Shown here: positions 8,377 to 17,843 of the stretch, one piece after another
How the letters are laid out: the number at the start of each line of letters is the position of its first letter
Numbering within the stretch: position 1 is the first letter of the stretch
Notes under the pieces: model-generated
What the model saw: the letters and a program-made list of their open reading frames with translations, nothing else
Told to the model about the DNA's origin: nothing
Database searches by the model: none
DNA from: Amaricoccus macauensis_A
GTDB lineage: Bacteria; Pseudomonadota; Alphaproteobacteria; Rhodobacterales; Rhodobacteraceae
Length of the DNA: 64,000 bases
NCBI RefSeq assembly: GCF_049800915.1
Contig: NZ_JBNAFY010000002.1
Coordinates: forward strand, 1 to 64,000
Direction: 5' to 3'
Made by a program: the position numbers and the translations under genes

Positions 8377-9384
8377 ATGGCGGACACGGACGATCTGATG
8401 CACGAGATCGAGGCGACGGGCGCGCGACTGATGCAGGCGCGGGAGATGATCGCGCGGCGGATCGTCGGCCAGCAGGCCGTCGTCGAACAGACGCTCATCG
8501 CCATCCTCTGCGGAGGCCACGGGCTGCTCGTCGGCGCGCCGGGGCTGGCCAAGACCCGGCTGGTCGAGACGCTGGGCACGGTGCTCGGCCTCTCGGCGCA
8601 CCGCATCCAGTTCACCCCCGACCTGATGCCCGCCGACATCCTCGGCGCGGAGGTGCTTGAAACCGGCGCGGACGGGACTCGCGCGTTCCGGTTCATCGAT
8701 GGGCCGATCTTCTGCCAGCTGCTTATGGGCGACGAGATCAACCGCGCCAGCCCGCGCACCCAGTCCGCGCTCCTTCAGGCCATGCAGGAACACGAGGTCT
8801 CCGTGGCCGGCCAGCGACGCACCCTCCCGGCGCCCTTCCATGTTCTCGCGACTCAGAACCCGATCGAACAGGAAGGCACGTATCCGCTACCCGAGGCCCA
8901 GCTCGACCGGTTCCTCCTGCAGATCGACGTGGAATATCCCGAACGCGACGACGAGCGCGAAATCATCCTTTCCACCACCGGCGCGACCGATGTTCAGGTC
9001 GAGCCGATCTTCGACCCCGACAGCCTGATTGCGGCGCAACAGCTTGTCCGCCGTCTGCCGGTCGGTGAAAGCGTGGTCGAGAAGATCCTCGACCTCGTGC
9101 GCGCTGCCCGTCCGGGCGAACCCGATGCCCATCCGGCAGTGACCCAGGCGGTCAGCTGGGGGCCGGGACCGCGCGCGGCCCAGGCCCTGATGCTCGCGAT
9201 CCGGGCCCGCGCCCTGATCCAGGGCCGCCTCGTGCCGGATCTTGATGATGTCGCGGCCCTCGCGCGCCCGGTCCTGATCCACCGGATGGCCCTCGGATTT
9301 GCCGCCCGCGCGGAGGGGCAGACGCTCGACGGCATGATCGCCCGGCTCGTCACCGATATCATGCAGGTGGAGGCGGCTGCGTGA
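8377..9384 (+). CDS. MoxR-family AAA+ ATPase
   Basis: The 335-residue ATPase has Walker A GAPGLAKTR (about residues 54-62), Walker B MGDEINRASP, sensor ATQNPIEQEGTYPLPEAQLDRF and a C-terminal lid. MoxR proteins act as chaperone-like ATPases that mature or regulate partner complexes, often with VWA/DUF58 proteins. Start 8377 has AAGGAAG upstream. The stop overlaps the DUF58 start (GTGA), so the two are translationally coupled. Five genes from DUF1285 to the membrane protein ending at 15209 make up the locus. Confidence 0.92.
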   Translation: MADTDDLMHEIEATGARLMQAREMIARRIVGQQAVVEQTLIAILCGGHGLLVGAPGLAKTRLVETLGTVLGLSAHRIQFTPDLMPADILGAEVLETGADGTRAFRFIDGPIFCQLLMGDEINRASPRTQSALLQAMQEHEVSVAGQRRTLPAPFHVLATQNPIEQEGTYPLPEAQLDRFLLQIDVEYPERDDEREIILSTTGATDVQVEPIFDPDSLIAAQQLVRRLPVGESVVEKILDLVRAARPGEPDAHPAVTQAVSWGPGPRAAQALMLAIRARALIQGRLVPDLDDVAALARPVLIHRMALGFAARAEGQTLDGMIARLVTDIMQVEAAA

Positions 9385-10301
9385 GCACATCGCCCCGTCT
9401 GCGGGGGCGCAACAAGCCCCAGGGTCCGGTCGGGCTCAGGCGCGATGCCGAGAAGATCGGCGGCGCGCTGCCGCCCCTGCTGGCCGAGGCCGAAATCCTC
9501 GCCGGTACGGTCGCGCAGGGGGCACACGGGCGCAGGCGGGCCGGCCATGGCGAAAGCTTCTGGCAATACCGGCAGGCCGTGCCGGGCGACGCGCGCTCCA
9601 TGGTGGACTGGCGTCGCTCGGGGCGGTCGGATCTTCAGTATATCCGCGAAATGGAGTGGGAGAGCTCCCAGACCGTCAGCATCTGGGTCGATGATGCGCT
9701 GTCCATGGATTACCGCGCCGAAGGCAGCGAACGTTCCAAGCGTGAACGTGCCTCGCTCCTCGCGCTGGCGGTCTCGGTCCTGCTGATGAAAGGCGGCGAG
9801 CGGGTCTCGCTCATGGGGACGAACGCTGCCCTGCCACGCACGGGCCGGGCGCAGCTCAATCGCATGGCGATGGAACTTGGCGGAGAGCCGCGCGAAGATC
9901 GGGGCGACTATGGCGACCCGCCGCAGGACACCATGCCGCGCGGCGGGCGGGCCGCGTTCTTCTCCGACTTTCTCGGGGACCTCAACACGCTCACGCCGGT
10001 TCTCTCCCATGCTGCGGACCAGGGCGTGAAGGGCTGTTTCGTTCAGGTGCTCGACGAAAGCGAGGAGGTCTTTCCCTTCGACGGCAGGGTGATCTTCGAA
10101 AGCATGGGTGGCGACACCGAGTTCGAGGCGCAGCGGGCCCGCAGCCTGCGGGAGGCCTACAAGGCGAAACTGAAGAGCCACCGGGCAAGGCTCGACGAGA
10201 TCGCGCATCATCTCGGATGGCGCGTTTTGCATCACAGGACAAGCGAAAGCCCAAGAAAGGCCCTGCTCTGGCTCTATATGGCAATCGGAGATCGGGCTTG
10301 A
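9381..10301 (+). CDS. DUF58 domain protein (MoxR partner)
   Basis: The 306-residue protein has the DUF58 core HGESFWQYRQAVPGDARSMVDWRRSGRSD, followed by a degenerate VWA-like fold (VSIWVDDALSMDYRAEG, where DxSxS is altered to DDALS). The GTG start at 9381 overlaps the moxR stop. It has no membrane segment, so it probably acts at the cytosolic face with MoxR on the two large membrane proteins downstream. Its substrate is unknown. Confidence 0.85.
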   Translation: MSTSPRLRGRNKPQGPVGLRRDAEKIGGALPPLLAEAEILAGTVAQGAHGRRRAGHGESFWQYRQAVPGDARSMVDWRRSGRSDLQYIREMEWESSQTVSIWVDDALSMDYRAEGSERSKRERASLLALAVSVLLMKGGERVSLMGTNAALPRTGRAQLNRMAMELGGEPREDRGDYGDPPQDTMPRGGRAAFFSDFLGDLNTLTPVLSHAADQGVKGCFVQVLDESEEVFPFDGRVIFESMGGDTEFEAQRARSLREAYKAKLKSHRARLDEIAHHLGWRVLHHRTSESPRKALLWLYMAIGDRA

Positions 10302-10344
10302 TGCTCGACTTCTGCGAATTTTTGCGCAAGGATTCATCTCCAAT

Positions 10345-13140
10345 ATGAGTATTGGTTCCCTCGCGTTTCTGTCCCCCTGGCTGCTGGCCGCGATTCTGCT
10401 GCTGCCCGCGCTCTGGTTCCTGCTCCGCGCAGTGCCGCCCTCGGCCCTCCGGCGCGTGTTCCCGGGTGTTCGCCTCCTGCTCGAACTGGACGAGACGGAG
10501 CGCACGCCCGCCCGCACCCCCTGGTGGCTGCTTGCGCTCCGGATGCTCGCGATTGCCGCAGTCATCATCGCCTTCGCCGAACCGGTGCTCAATCCGCGCG
10601 GCGAAAGAGGTGAGGGGCCGCTCCTGGTGCTCCTCGATGGCGGATGGGGCGATGCACCGGACTGGTCCGATCGGATCGGCCGGGCAGCAGGCCTTCTGAC
10701 CGAGGCCGAGAGGGATGCCCGCCCGGTGGCGGTTCTCCTGCTGGCCGATGGCCCGCCCCAGGGTGCTTTGCCGCTTCGGGCCGCGGCCCAGGGAGCGGAC
10801 CGGCTGCCTGGTCTCGCTCCGCGCGCCTGGTCTCCCGACCTTACGGACTGGCCCGCCTGGATCAATGCGCTGGACGAGGATTTCGAAACGGTTTGGCTCA
10901 CCGACGGGGTCGGTCAGGAGGGGGAACGCGCGGTCGCGGAGGCCCTCCTGGATCATGGCCCGGTAACTGTTGTGGTGCCCGAGGGCCGGGTTCGGGCGCT
11001 TTCGCCGCCCTGGCTCGAGCAGGGAACCCTCCATGTCGGTGCGCTGCGGATCGTTAGCGAGGCCGAGGAGCCGGTTTCCGTCTCGGCCTTCGGCCCCGAT
11101 CCCAACGGTGTCGAGCGGCTTCTGGGCAAGGGCGAGGGGCTGTTCGCCGCCGGAGAGGGGCAGGCCGATGTCGAGATCGAGATGCAGTCGGAGCTGCGCA
11201 ACCGGGTGGAGCGCATTCAACTGGATGCAGGGCGGTCCGCTGCCGGTGTCGTGCTCGCGGGCGATTCCGTTCGCCGCCGCGAGGTGGGCCTCATGTCCGG
11301 GCAGGCCGGAAGCGAGGCGCAAGACCTCATCGACCCGCTCAATTACCTGCGCAAGGCGCTCGAACCCTTTGCAGAGACCATCGAGGCGCCGCTTCCGCAG
11401 ATGCTGCAGAGCACACCTGATCTTCTGATCCTGGCGGATGTCGGCAGCCTGGCCGAAACCGAGCGTGCGGATCTGATCGCCTGGGTCGAGGACGGCGGAA
11501 TGCTCGTCCGCTTTGCCGGACCCCGTCTCGCGCGTTCCGGCGCGGGCCAGCTCGAGGCCGATCCGCTCCTGCCCGTGCGGCTTCGCGCCGGCGGTCGTTC
11601 TTTGGGTGGTGCGATGTCCTGGGGCGCGCCGCGCCGGCTCAGGCCCTTCGCCGACGACAGCCCGTTTGCCGGGCTCGCCCTGCCTGCGGATGTCGAGATC
11701 TCGGCCCAGGTCATGGCCCAGCCGGACCCGGACCTGCCGCAGCGCGTGATCGCAAGCCTCGAGGATGGCACCCCGCTTGTCACCTCCGCTCCTCTCGGGG
11801 ATGGCCAGGTGGTCCTCTTCCACGTGACGGCCAGCGCGGACTGGTCGAACCTGCCGCTCTCGGGGCTTTTCGTCCAGATGCTGGAACGGCTCGCACAGAG
11901 CGCGGGCGGTGTCGGGGAAACCGGGTCCGAGGATCTGGCGGGATCCGTCTGGACGCCCGTCAGGGTGCTTGATGGCTTCGGGGACCTCCAGACGCCGGAC
12001 CTGCTCGCCGGGGTGCCGGGCGAACGGCTGGCGCAGGGCGAGCCGTCGCGCGACGTGCCGCCGGGCTTCTATTCCAGCGGCACGCGGCGCACCACGCTGA
12101 ACGTGATGGGCCCCGATGTGCGCCTGTCCCCCATGTCGCCGATGCCCCAATCCGTCACTGTCGAAGGAATGGAGCGCGAACAGGAAGTGTTCTTTGGCCC
12201 CTGGCTTCTCGGACTTGCCCTCATGCTTCTCACCATCGACCTGCTCGTTACCCTCTGGATCTCCGGGCGGCTGTCGCACCTCGGGCGGCATCCCTCCCAT
12301 GTCGCGGGGGTGCTTGGGGTGATCGTGCTGTCCGGTGTGGCGGCGATGATGCCCGCTCCGGTGGCCGCACAGGAGACCACCGACGAGGCTGCGGCCCTCT
12401 ATGCCGCGAACGAGACGGTGCTGGCCTACGTGATCACGGGCAATGCGCGCATCGACCGCACGAGCGAGGCTGGGCTCAAGGGCCTCGGTCAGGAGCTCTT
12501 CGACCGGACGGCCGTGGTGCCCGCCGATCCCGTGGGCGTGGACCTGGAAACCGATGACCTCTCGCTACTGCCGCTGCTCTACTGGCCGGTGACGGAGGCG
12601 CAGACCCCGCCTTCGGACGAAGCCTACGGCAGGCTCAACGAATATCTCCGCCACGGCGGCATGATCCTCTTCGACACGCTCGACAGCGACCTGGCCCCGA
12701 ATTTCAGCGGGGCGACGCCGAACAACCGGGCCCTGCAGCGCATCGCGCTCAAGCTCGACGTGCCCCCGCTGATGGAGGTGCCGAGCGACCATGTGCTGAC
12801 CCGGACTTTCTACCTGCTGCAGGATTTTCCGGGCCGGTTCCACAGCGCTCCGGTCTGGGTCGAGGCCGCCCCCGAAACACAGGCAGTCGAGGGGCTTCCC
12901 TTCCGCAACCTAAATGATGGCGTGACCCCGGTGGTGATCGGCGGAAACGACTGGGCATCGGCCTGGGCGATCCAGGACAACGGCGCGCCGATGTATCCCG
13001 TCGGGCGCGGGCTCAGTGGCGAGCGCCAGCGGGAGATGGCCTTTCGGTTCGGAGTGAACCTCGTGATGCACGTGATGACCGGAAACTACAAGTCGGACCA
13101 GGTGCATGTGCCGGCCCTTCTCGACAGGCTGGGACAATAG
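10345..13140 (+). CDS. BatA-like N-terminal membrane / DUF4159 C-terminal domain protein
   Basis: The 931-residue protein has two N-terminal membrane helices (about residues 7-27 and 60-80) around the FPGVRLLLELDETERTPARTPWW segment typical of aerotolerance-type (BatA-like) regions. A large periplasmic middle follows, then helices near residues 615-640 and 655-675. The C-terminal DUF4159 domain starts near residue 690 (LAYVITGNARIDRTSEAGLKG) and contains LNEYLRHGGMILFDT. Part of the middle resembles a glutamine-amidotransferase-like fold (ILADVGSLAETERADLIAWV). It lies 43 bp after the DUF58 gene and 2 bp before the next gene. The exact function is unknown; an envelope-integrity role is inferred from the cluster. 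Confidence 0.8.
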   Translation: MSIGSLAFLSPWLLAAILLLPALWFLLRAVPPSALRRVFPGVRLLLELDETERTPARTPWWLLALRMLAIAAVIIAFAEPVLNPRGERGEGPLLVLLDGGWGDAPDWSDRIGRAAGLLTEAERDARPVAVLLLADGPPQGALPLRAAAQGADRLPGLAPRAWSPDLTDWPAWINALDEDFETVWLTDGVGQEGERAVAEALLDHGPVTVVVPEGRVRALSPPWLEQGTLHVGALRIVSEAEEPVSVSAFGPDPNGVERLLGKGEGLFAAGEGQADVEIEMQSELRNRVERIQLDAGRSAAGVVLAGDSVRRREVGLMSGQAGSEAQDLIDPLNYLRKALEPFAETIEAPLPQMLQSTPDLLILADVGSLAETERADLIAWVEDGGMLVRFAGPRLARSGAGQLEADPLLPVRLRAGGRSLGGAMSWGAPRRLRPFADDSPFAGLALPADVEISAQVMAQPDPDLPQRVIASLEDGTPLVTSAPLGDGQVVLFHVTASADWSNLPLSGLFVQMLERLAQSAGGVGETGSEDLAGSVWTPVRVLDGFGDLQTPDLLAGVPGERLAQGEPSRDVPPGFYSSGTRRTTLNVMGPDVRLSPMSPMPQSVTVEGMEREQEVFFGPWLLGLALMLLTIDLLVTLWISGRLSHLGRHPSHVAGVLGVIVLSGVAAMMPAPVAAQETTDEAAALYAANETVLAYVITGNARIDRTSEAGLKGLGQELFDRTAVVPADPVGVDLETDDLSLLPLLYWPVTEAQTPPSDEAYGRLNEYLRHGGMILFDTLDSDLAPNFSGATPNNRALQRIALKLDVPPLMEVPSDHVLTRTFYLLQDFPGRFHSAPVWVEAAPETQAVEGLPFRNLNDGVTPVVIGGNDWASAWAIQDNGAPMYPVGRGLSGERQREMAFRFGVNLVMHVMTGNYKSDQVHVPALLDRLGQ

Positions 13141-13142
13141 CA

Positions 13143-15209
13143 ATGCGCAGTTTCGTCTTCGATCCGCTGTTGCCCGGCCCGGTCCTCATCACGCTTGGCG
13201 TGATCGTCGCCGTCTTCATCGCGCTCGCCGTCTGGCGCGGTCTGGCGGGCTGGTGGCTGCGCGCACTGGCGGCCGCCGTCATCCTCTTCGCGCTCCTCGG
13301 TCCCTCGATCCGCGAGGAGGATCGTGCTCCTGTCTCCAACATCGCTCTGGTGGTCTATGATGCCAGCGCCAGCAACAGGATCCAGCAGCGCCCCGACCAG
13401 CTTGCGCAGATGGAGGCGAATCTCGAAGCCGAGCTCGGAGCCCTGGGCGAGAACCTCGAGGTGCGCGAAACCCGCGTCGCGGATGGGGGTGATGACGGCA
13501 CCCGGCTGATCGCCGCGCTGAGCGAGATGGCCGCGGAACTGCCCCAGGAACGCATCGCGGGCGCAATCCTCGTCACGGATGGGCGCGTGCACGACGCGGA
13601 TGCCATCGACGGGTTTCCCGCCCCGGTCCATGTCCTGCTCACCGGAAGCGCCCAAGATTGGGACAGGCGGATCGTCATGGAGACCGCGCCGGCCTTCTCG
13701 ATCGTCGATGAGCCGGTCAGCCTCTCGCTTCGGGTCGAGGATCTCGGCGCGGCCCCACCGCAGGGGGCCAGCGCGCCTCTGCTCATCTCGCTCGATGGGG
13801 AGCCGCCGCTGCGCTTCGACGTTCCGATCGGGCAAACCGTCTCGCTTCCGGTCACGCTGACCCGCGGCGGCATCAACGTGTTGCAGATCTCGACGCCCGA
13901 GGCCGAGGGCGAACTCACGGCGCGCAACAACGAGGCGGTCGTGTCGATCAACGGCGTGCGCGACCGACTGCGGGTGCTGCTGATTTCCGGCGAGCCCTAT
14001 CCCGGCGAGCGCACCTGGCGGAACCTGCTCAAGTCCGACAGCTCGGTCGACCTCGTGCATTTCACCATTCTCCGCCCGCCGGAGAAACAGGACTTCGTCC
14101 CGGTCTTCGAACTGTCCCTGATCGCCTTCCCGACCCAGGAACTCTTCATGGAGAAGGTGGACGAGTTCGATCTCATCATTTTCGACCGATACCGGCGGCG
14201 CGGCATCCTGCCAGCGGGCTATTTCGCCAACATCGCCCGCTATGTCCGGGACGGCGGCGCGCTCCTGCTTGCGACGGGCACGGATTTCGCCGGTGCCGAA
14301 AGCCTCTCGCGCTCGCCCCTGCGCGAGGTTCTCCCTGTGGAACCGACGGCGCAGGTGATCGAGCGCGGGTACCACCCGATGATCTCCGAGCTCGGCTCGC
14401 GCCACCCGGTCACCGCCGGTCTCGAAGCCCACGGGCCGCGGGACCCGGAGGCGGATGGAACACCCGGCTGGGGACGCTGGTTCCGCCTGATCGAGACCAC
14501 CGCCCAACAGGGCCAGGTGGTGATGACCGGCCCCGAAGAGGCGCCGCTTCTGGTCCTCGACCGACAGGGGGAGGGCCGCATCGCGGTGCTGGCCTCCGAC
14601 CATGCCTGGCTCTGGAGCCGGGGCTTCGAGGGCGGTGGGCCGCAGATGGAACTGTTGCGCCGGCTGGCACACTGGCTCATGAAGGAACCCGAACTGGAGG
14701 AGGAAGTGCTCCGCGGCCGGGGCGACGAGGGCGATCTCGTCATCACGCGGCGCACGATAGAACCCGAGGTGCCGCCCGTAACGGCCACCAGCCCGGGCGG
14801 GGAGGCCCAGGAGGTCGAACTCACCGAGGTATCCCCGGGGCTGTGGGAAGCCCGGATCGAAGCCGGTGAAAATGGTGTCTGGCAACTCGAAAACGGGGAG
14901 CGCGCGGCCGTTGCCGTGATCGGGCCGTCCCAGCCCAAGGAGTTCGCCAATCCGGTTTCCACGGGGGCGGAGCTGCAACCGCTTGCGAATGCGACCGGCG
15001 GCGGCATTCTCCGGGCGGAAGACGGCGAAGTGGATCTGCGCCTGGTGCGCGAGAACCGCATCGCCGAAGGGCGGGGCTGGCTCGGACTGGTGGACCGGGA
15101 GGCCTACCAGCTTCGCGACGTAACCCAGGTCGCGATTGCCCCGGGCTGGCTCATGCTCCTGATCGCGTCCTCCCTGCTTGTCATGGCCTGGCGTCTGGAA
15201 GGGCGGTAG
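13143..15209 (+). CDS. Large membrane protein with class I glutamine-amidotransferase-like domain, MoxR cluster
   Basis: The 688-residue protein has two N-terminal helices (about residues 12-30 and 36-52) and one C-terminal helix (LMLLIASSLLVMAW). The region between includes NIALVVYDASASNR, a VWA-like opening with an altered MIDAS motif, and a ThuA/GATase-like segment RVLLISGEPYPGERTWRNLL ... FDLIIFDRYRRRGILPAGYF. It starts 2 bp after the DUF4159 gene, so the two are coupled. It is probably the membrane partner of the MoxR-DUF58 pair. No catalytic activity can be claimed. Confidence 0.75.
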   Translation: MRSFVFDPLLPGPVLITLGVIVAVFIALAVWRGLAGWWLRALAAAVILFALLGPSIREEDRAPVSNIALVVYDASASNRIQQRPDQLAQMEANLEAELGALGENLEVRETRVADGGDDGTRLIAALSEMAAELPQERIAGAILVTDGRVHDADAIDGFPAPVHVLLTGSAQDWDRRIVMETAPAFSIVDEPVSLSLRVEDLGAAPPQGASAPLLISLDGEPPLRFDVPIGQTVSLPVTLTRGGINVLQISTPEAEGELTARNNEAVVSINGVRDRLRVLLISGEPYPGERTWRNLLKSDSSVDLVHFTILRPPEKQDFVPVFELSLIAFPTQELFMEKVDEFDLIIFDRYRRRGILPAGYFANIARYVRDGGALLLATGTDFAGAESLSRSPLREVLPVEPTAQVIERGYHPMISELGSRHPVTAGLEAHGPRDPEADGTPGWGRWFRLIETTAQQGQVVMTGPEEAPLLVLDRQGEGRIAVLASDHAWLWSRGFEGGGPQMELLRRLAHWLMKEPELEEEVLRGRGDEGDLVITRRTIEPEVPPVTATSPGGEAQEVELTEVSPGLWEARIEAGENGVWQLENGERAAVAVIGPSQPKEFANPVSTGAELQPLANATGGGILRAEDGEVDLRLVRENRIAEGRGWLGLVDREAYQLRDVTQVAIAPGWLMLLIASSLLVMAWRLEGR

Positions 15210-15265
15210 GGGAGGGGCCCGATCTGCGCCGGGCCATACTCCTCCCCGGGGCCATGTGTTGCGCC

Positions 15266-15445
15266 TCATCATTGGTGCTGGAAGGCAATAGCACAGACCT
15301 AGCCGTCGGCGCGGTGCCTGCAACGGCCCGCCGGGACGCGTCGTCTATGCCGTGGCATACCACCGGTTCAGGCTATGGCGTCACCATGAACCGTGTCGAA
15401 CAGGCGGTTTCGCGCGGCTCTCCGGTTCGCCGCCGGCCGCGCCGC
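15266..15445 (+). repeat. Dispersed ~180-bp intergenic element, copy B
   Basis: Copy B lies within the 427-bp stretch 15210-15636 between convergent genes. It shares the order of landmarks with copies A and C: CATTGGTGCTGG, GCCTGCAACGGCCCG, a degenerate central block, ACCATGAACCGTGTCGAACA and CGCCGCCGGCCGC. It is the most diverged of the three. After it, 15446-15580 shows nothing recognisable before the F0 operon terminator. Confidence 0.7.
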
Positions 15446-15580
15446 GAAAACGCCAGCGGCCTGCCCGATTGCAGTCATATAGGGGGCTCGCACCAATACC
15501 GCCTTGGCCTCCGAACTGGCCTGCGAGGGCGAACTTGAACTCCCACAGCATCGACGGCCGGGCGGATACCGCTCCACAAA

Positions 15581-15608
15581 AGAAAAGACCCGCCACAAGG
15601 GACGGGTC
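15581..15608 (-). terminator. Rho-independent terminator of the atpIBEF'F operon
   Basis: Read on the minus strand there is a stem GACCCG ... CGGGTC (arms 15603-15608 and 15587-15592) closed by a 10-base loop and followed directly by TTTTCTTTT. It lies about 30 bp beyond the atpF stop. Confidence 0.85.
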
Positions 15609-15636
15609 CATTCGATGTTCAGTTCGTTGGTCGATA

Positions 15637-16128
15637 TCAGTGCAGCTTCGCACCAACCTCGGAAATCGAGGCATCGATCGTCTTCTTGATATCGGCGGCC
15701 TTCATGGACCCGCTGATCACATCCGCGGCGGCTGCCACGGCTACGGCGACGGCCCGATCCTTGACCTGCTTCAGGGCTGCCTGTTCGGCGGCCTCAATCT
15801 GCTCGGTCGCGGTTGCGAGACGGCGCTCGACAGATGCCTGAAGGTCTTCCTTGGCCTTTGCGGCGGCCTGTTCGGCTTCCTTCCGCGCGGCAGTGACGAT
15901 CTCTTCCGCCTGAACGGTCACTTCGCGCTGGCGGCGCTCGTAACTTGCCAGGAGAGTCTGAGCTTCCTCGCGAAGCGCGCGGGCTTCATCGAGTTCGGCC
16001 TTGATCGTCGTTGCACGTGCATCGAGCTTGGAGCCGATCAGCTTCGGAGCACCAGCATAGATCACCACGCCGACGAAGATCAGGAAACCGATGGTGACGA
16101 CGATATCCGTGTTGTTCAGAAAATCCAT
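15637..16128 (-). CDS. atpF: F0F1 ATP synthase subunit b
   Basis: The 163-residue product has one N-terminal membrane helix (VVTIGFLIFVGVVIYAG) and then a long charged helix (about residues 35-145) that forms the peripheral stalk with b'. It is the last gene of the F0 operon, 4 bp after b'. Photosynthetic and related alphaproteobacteria carry two distinct b genes, as here. Confidence 0.93.
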   Translation of the reverse strand: MDFLNNTDIVVTIGFLIFVGVVIYAGAPKLIGSKLDARATTIKAELDEARALREEAQTLLASYERRQREVTVQAEEIVTAARKEAEQAAAKAKEDLQASVERRLATATEQIEAAEQAALKQVKDRAVAVAVAAAADVISGSMKAADIKKTIDASISEVGAKLH

Positions 16129-16132
16129 CGCC

Positions 16133-16702
16133 TTACCCCTTCAGCCGGTTCGAAACCGCTGCATCGATCGCCGAAGCGTCCGCTGCAACCGGACCGATGG
16201 CGGCCACGATTTCGGCTGCCGTCTGGCGTGCGACTTCCTCGACACTCACCGCCGCCTGATCACGGATCTCCGCAATGCGCTTCTCGGATTCCGCAGCGCG
16301 AGCCGCGATCTCCGCATCGGCCTTCGCCATGAGCGCGTCGACTTCCTTGCCGACCTCGGCCTTCTTCTCGGCCGCGATCTTCTGGGCATCGTCGCGGGCC
16401 TTGGCCAGGGCCGCATTGTAGGCGGCTTCGGCTTCTTCCGCGCGGCGCTTGTAGAGCTGTGCGGTTTCTAGATCGCCCGAGATCGCATCGCTGCGCTCGG
16501 CAAGAACGCTGGTGATCCGCGGGATCGCAACCTTGCTCAGGATCATGTAGAGCAGGACGATCGAGACGATCAGCCAGAAGATCAGGTTGGGGAAGTATTC
16601 CGGATTGAGCTGAGGCATGCCAACTTCAGCCTGGTGAAGCACTTCGGCTCCAAGGCTTTCAGCGCCATGGCCCCCAGCCGCAGCTTCGGTCTCATTCGCC
16701 AT
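16133..16702 (-). CDS. F0F1 ATP synthase subunit b' (second stalk subunit)
   Basis: The 189-residue product has a N-terminal extension of about 25 residues before the membrane helix (LIFWLIVSIVLLYMILSKVAIPRI) and then a long coiled-coil helix rich in Ala, Glu and Lys. Its place between c and b and its longer N-terminus mark it as b' (often labelled atpG or atpX). It would form a b/b' heterodimer with the atpF product. Confidence 0.92.
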   Translation of the reverse strand: MANETEAAAGGHGAESLGAEVLHQAEVGMPQLNPEYFPNLIFWLIVSIVLLYMILSKVAIPRITSVLAERSDAISGDLETAQLYKRRAEEAEAAYNAALAKARDDAQKIAAEKKAEVGKEVDALMAKADAEIAARAAESEKRIAEIRDQAAVSVEEVARQTAAEIVAAIGPVAADASAIDAAVSNRLKG

Positions 16703-16765
16703 GTATCACTCCATCCGTGAGCCCATGCGGGCAAGCCCGCACGGGTCAGAAAACCCGGGTCCGCC

Positions 16766-17002
16766 TTAGACGGCGAACATCAGGAGGAGCGCAACGAGGA
16801 ACGAGAAGATGCCGAGCGCTTCAGCGAATGCGATGCCGATGAAGAGCGTCGCGGTCTGTTCGCCAGCGGCCGACGGGTTGCGGAGTGCACCGGCGAGGAA
16901 GTTGCCAGCCACGTGGCCGATACCGATGCCGGCGCCGCCCATGCCCGTGCAAGCGAGGCCCGCGCCGATGAACTGACCCATTTCAGCGATATTGCCTTCC
17001 AT
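16766..17002 (-). CDS. atpE: F0F1 ATP synthase subunit c
   Basis: The 78-residue hairpin of two helices is separated by the polar loop ALRNPSA. The proton-carrying carboxylate lies in the second helix (GIAFAEALGIFSFLVALLL, Glu in FAEA). The N-terminus MEGNIAEMGQFIGAGLACTG has the usual alphaproteobacterial shape. Start 17002 has a strong AAGGAGC site, fitting the high c-subunit copy number. A longer frame to 17212 runs into atpB and is not used. Confidence 0.95.
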   Translation of the reverse strand: MEGNIAEMGQFIGAGLACTGMGGAGIGIGHVAGNFLAGALRNPSAAGEQTATLFIGIAFAEALGIFSFLVALLLMFAV

Positions 17003-17060
17003 CTTGTAGCTCCTTTGGATTGGAATGGCGAAAACTTGAGTAACGCGGCTGGTCCGGACC

Positions 17061-17822
17061 TCAGTGGCCCGGATGCAGCGCATCGTTGAGATAGACGCAG
17101 GTGAGGATCGCGAACACGTAGGCCTGGATGAAGGCCACCAGAAGTTCGAGACCGTAGATTGCCGCGATCGCAGCGAAGGGCAGGATCGCCCCCACGCCGA
17201 GCGCGCCTGCAAAGCCCGCGAACACTTTCAGAACCGCGTGACCAGCCATCATGTTGCCGCCAAGACGGATGGAGTGGCTGACCGGGCGCACGAAGTAGGA
17301 AATGACCTCGATCACCGCGAGGACGATCCGCAGCGCCAGGGTGGGTGCGGAGGAAACCCAGAAGAGCTTCAGGAAATGCGCGCCATGCTTCATGAAGCCG
17401 ATCGCCGTGACCGTCACGAAGACCGCGATCGCGAGAACCGCCGTCACGGCGATATGCGAGGTGGGCGCGAAGCTCGTCGGGATGAGCGCGAGCACGTTGG
17501 CGAAGAGGATGAAGAGGAAGAGCGTCAGGATATAGGGGAAGTATTTAGCCCCTTCCTTGCCGGCCACGTCCTCGACCATCTTGCGCACGAAACCGAAAAG
17601 CACTTCCGCTGTCGACTGACCGCGGGAAGGGACCAGCGCGCGGCCCCGGGTCGCGGTCACCATCAGCAGCGTGATTGCGCCGACCGAAAGCAACATCCAG
17701 AGCGTCGCATTGGTCGGCGTGTACCAGTGAACGGCACCATCGCCGAACAGCGGCTCGACCATGAACTGATCCATCGGGTGGATGTTAAAGGGGCTATCGC
17801 CGTGTCCTGCGTCGCCTGCCAT
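17061..17822 (-). CDS. atpB: F0F1 ATP synthase subunit a
   Basis: The 253-residue membrane protein contains the essential arginine in SHSIRLGGNMMAGHAVLK and the C-terminal helix ELLVAFIQAYVFAILTCVYL. It forms the stator proton half-channels against the c-ring. It lies 21 bp downstream of atpI and 58 bp upstream of atpE. Confidence 0.95.
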   Translation of the reverse strand: MAGDAGHGDSPFNIHPMDQFMVEPLFGDGAVHWYTPTNATLWMLLSVGAITLLMVTATRGRALVPSRGQSTAEVLFGFVRKMVEDVAGKEGAKYFPYILTLFLFILFANVLALIPTSFAPTSHIAVTAVLAIAVFVTVTAIGFMKHGAHFLKLFWVSSAPTLALRIVLAVIEVISYFVRPVSHSIRLGGNMMAGHAVLKVFAGFAGALGVGAILPFAAIAAIYGLELLVAFIQAYVFAILTCVYLNDALHPGH

Positions 17823-17843
17823 GTGTCCTCTCTCAGCCCTCTC

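Noticed and set aside
9991..12300. Long antisense frame over the DUF58 and DUF4159 genes
   Set aside because: Same GC-driven effect; no ribosome site or domain, and it conflicts with a tightly packed operon.
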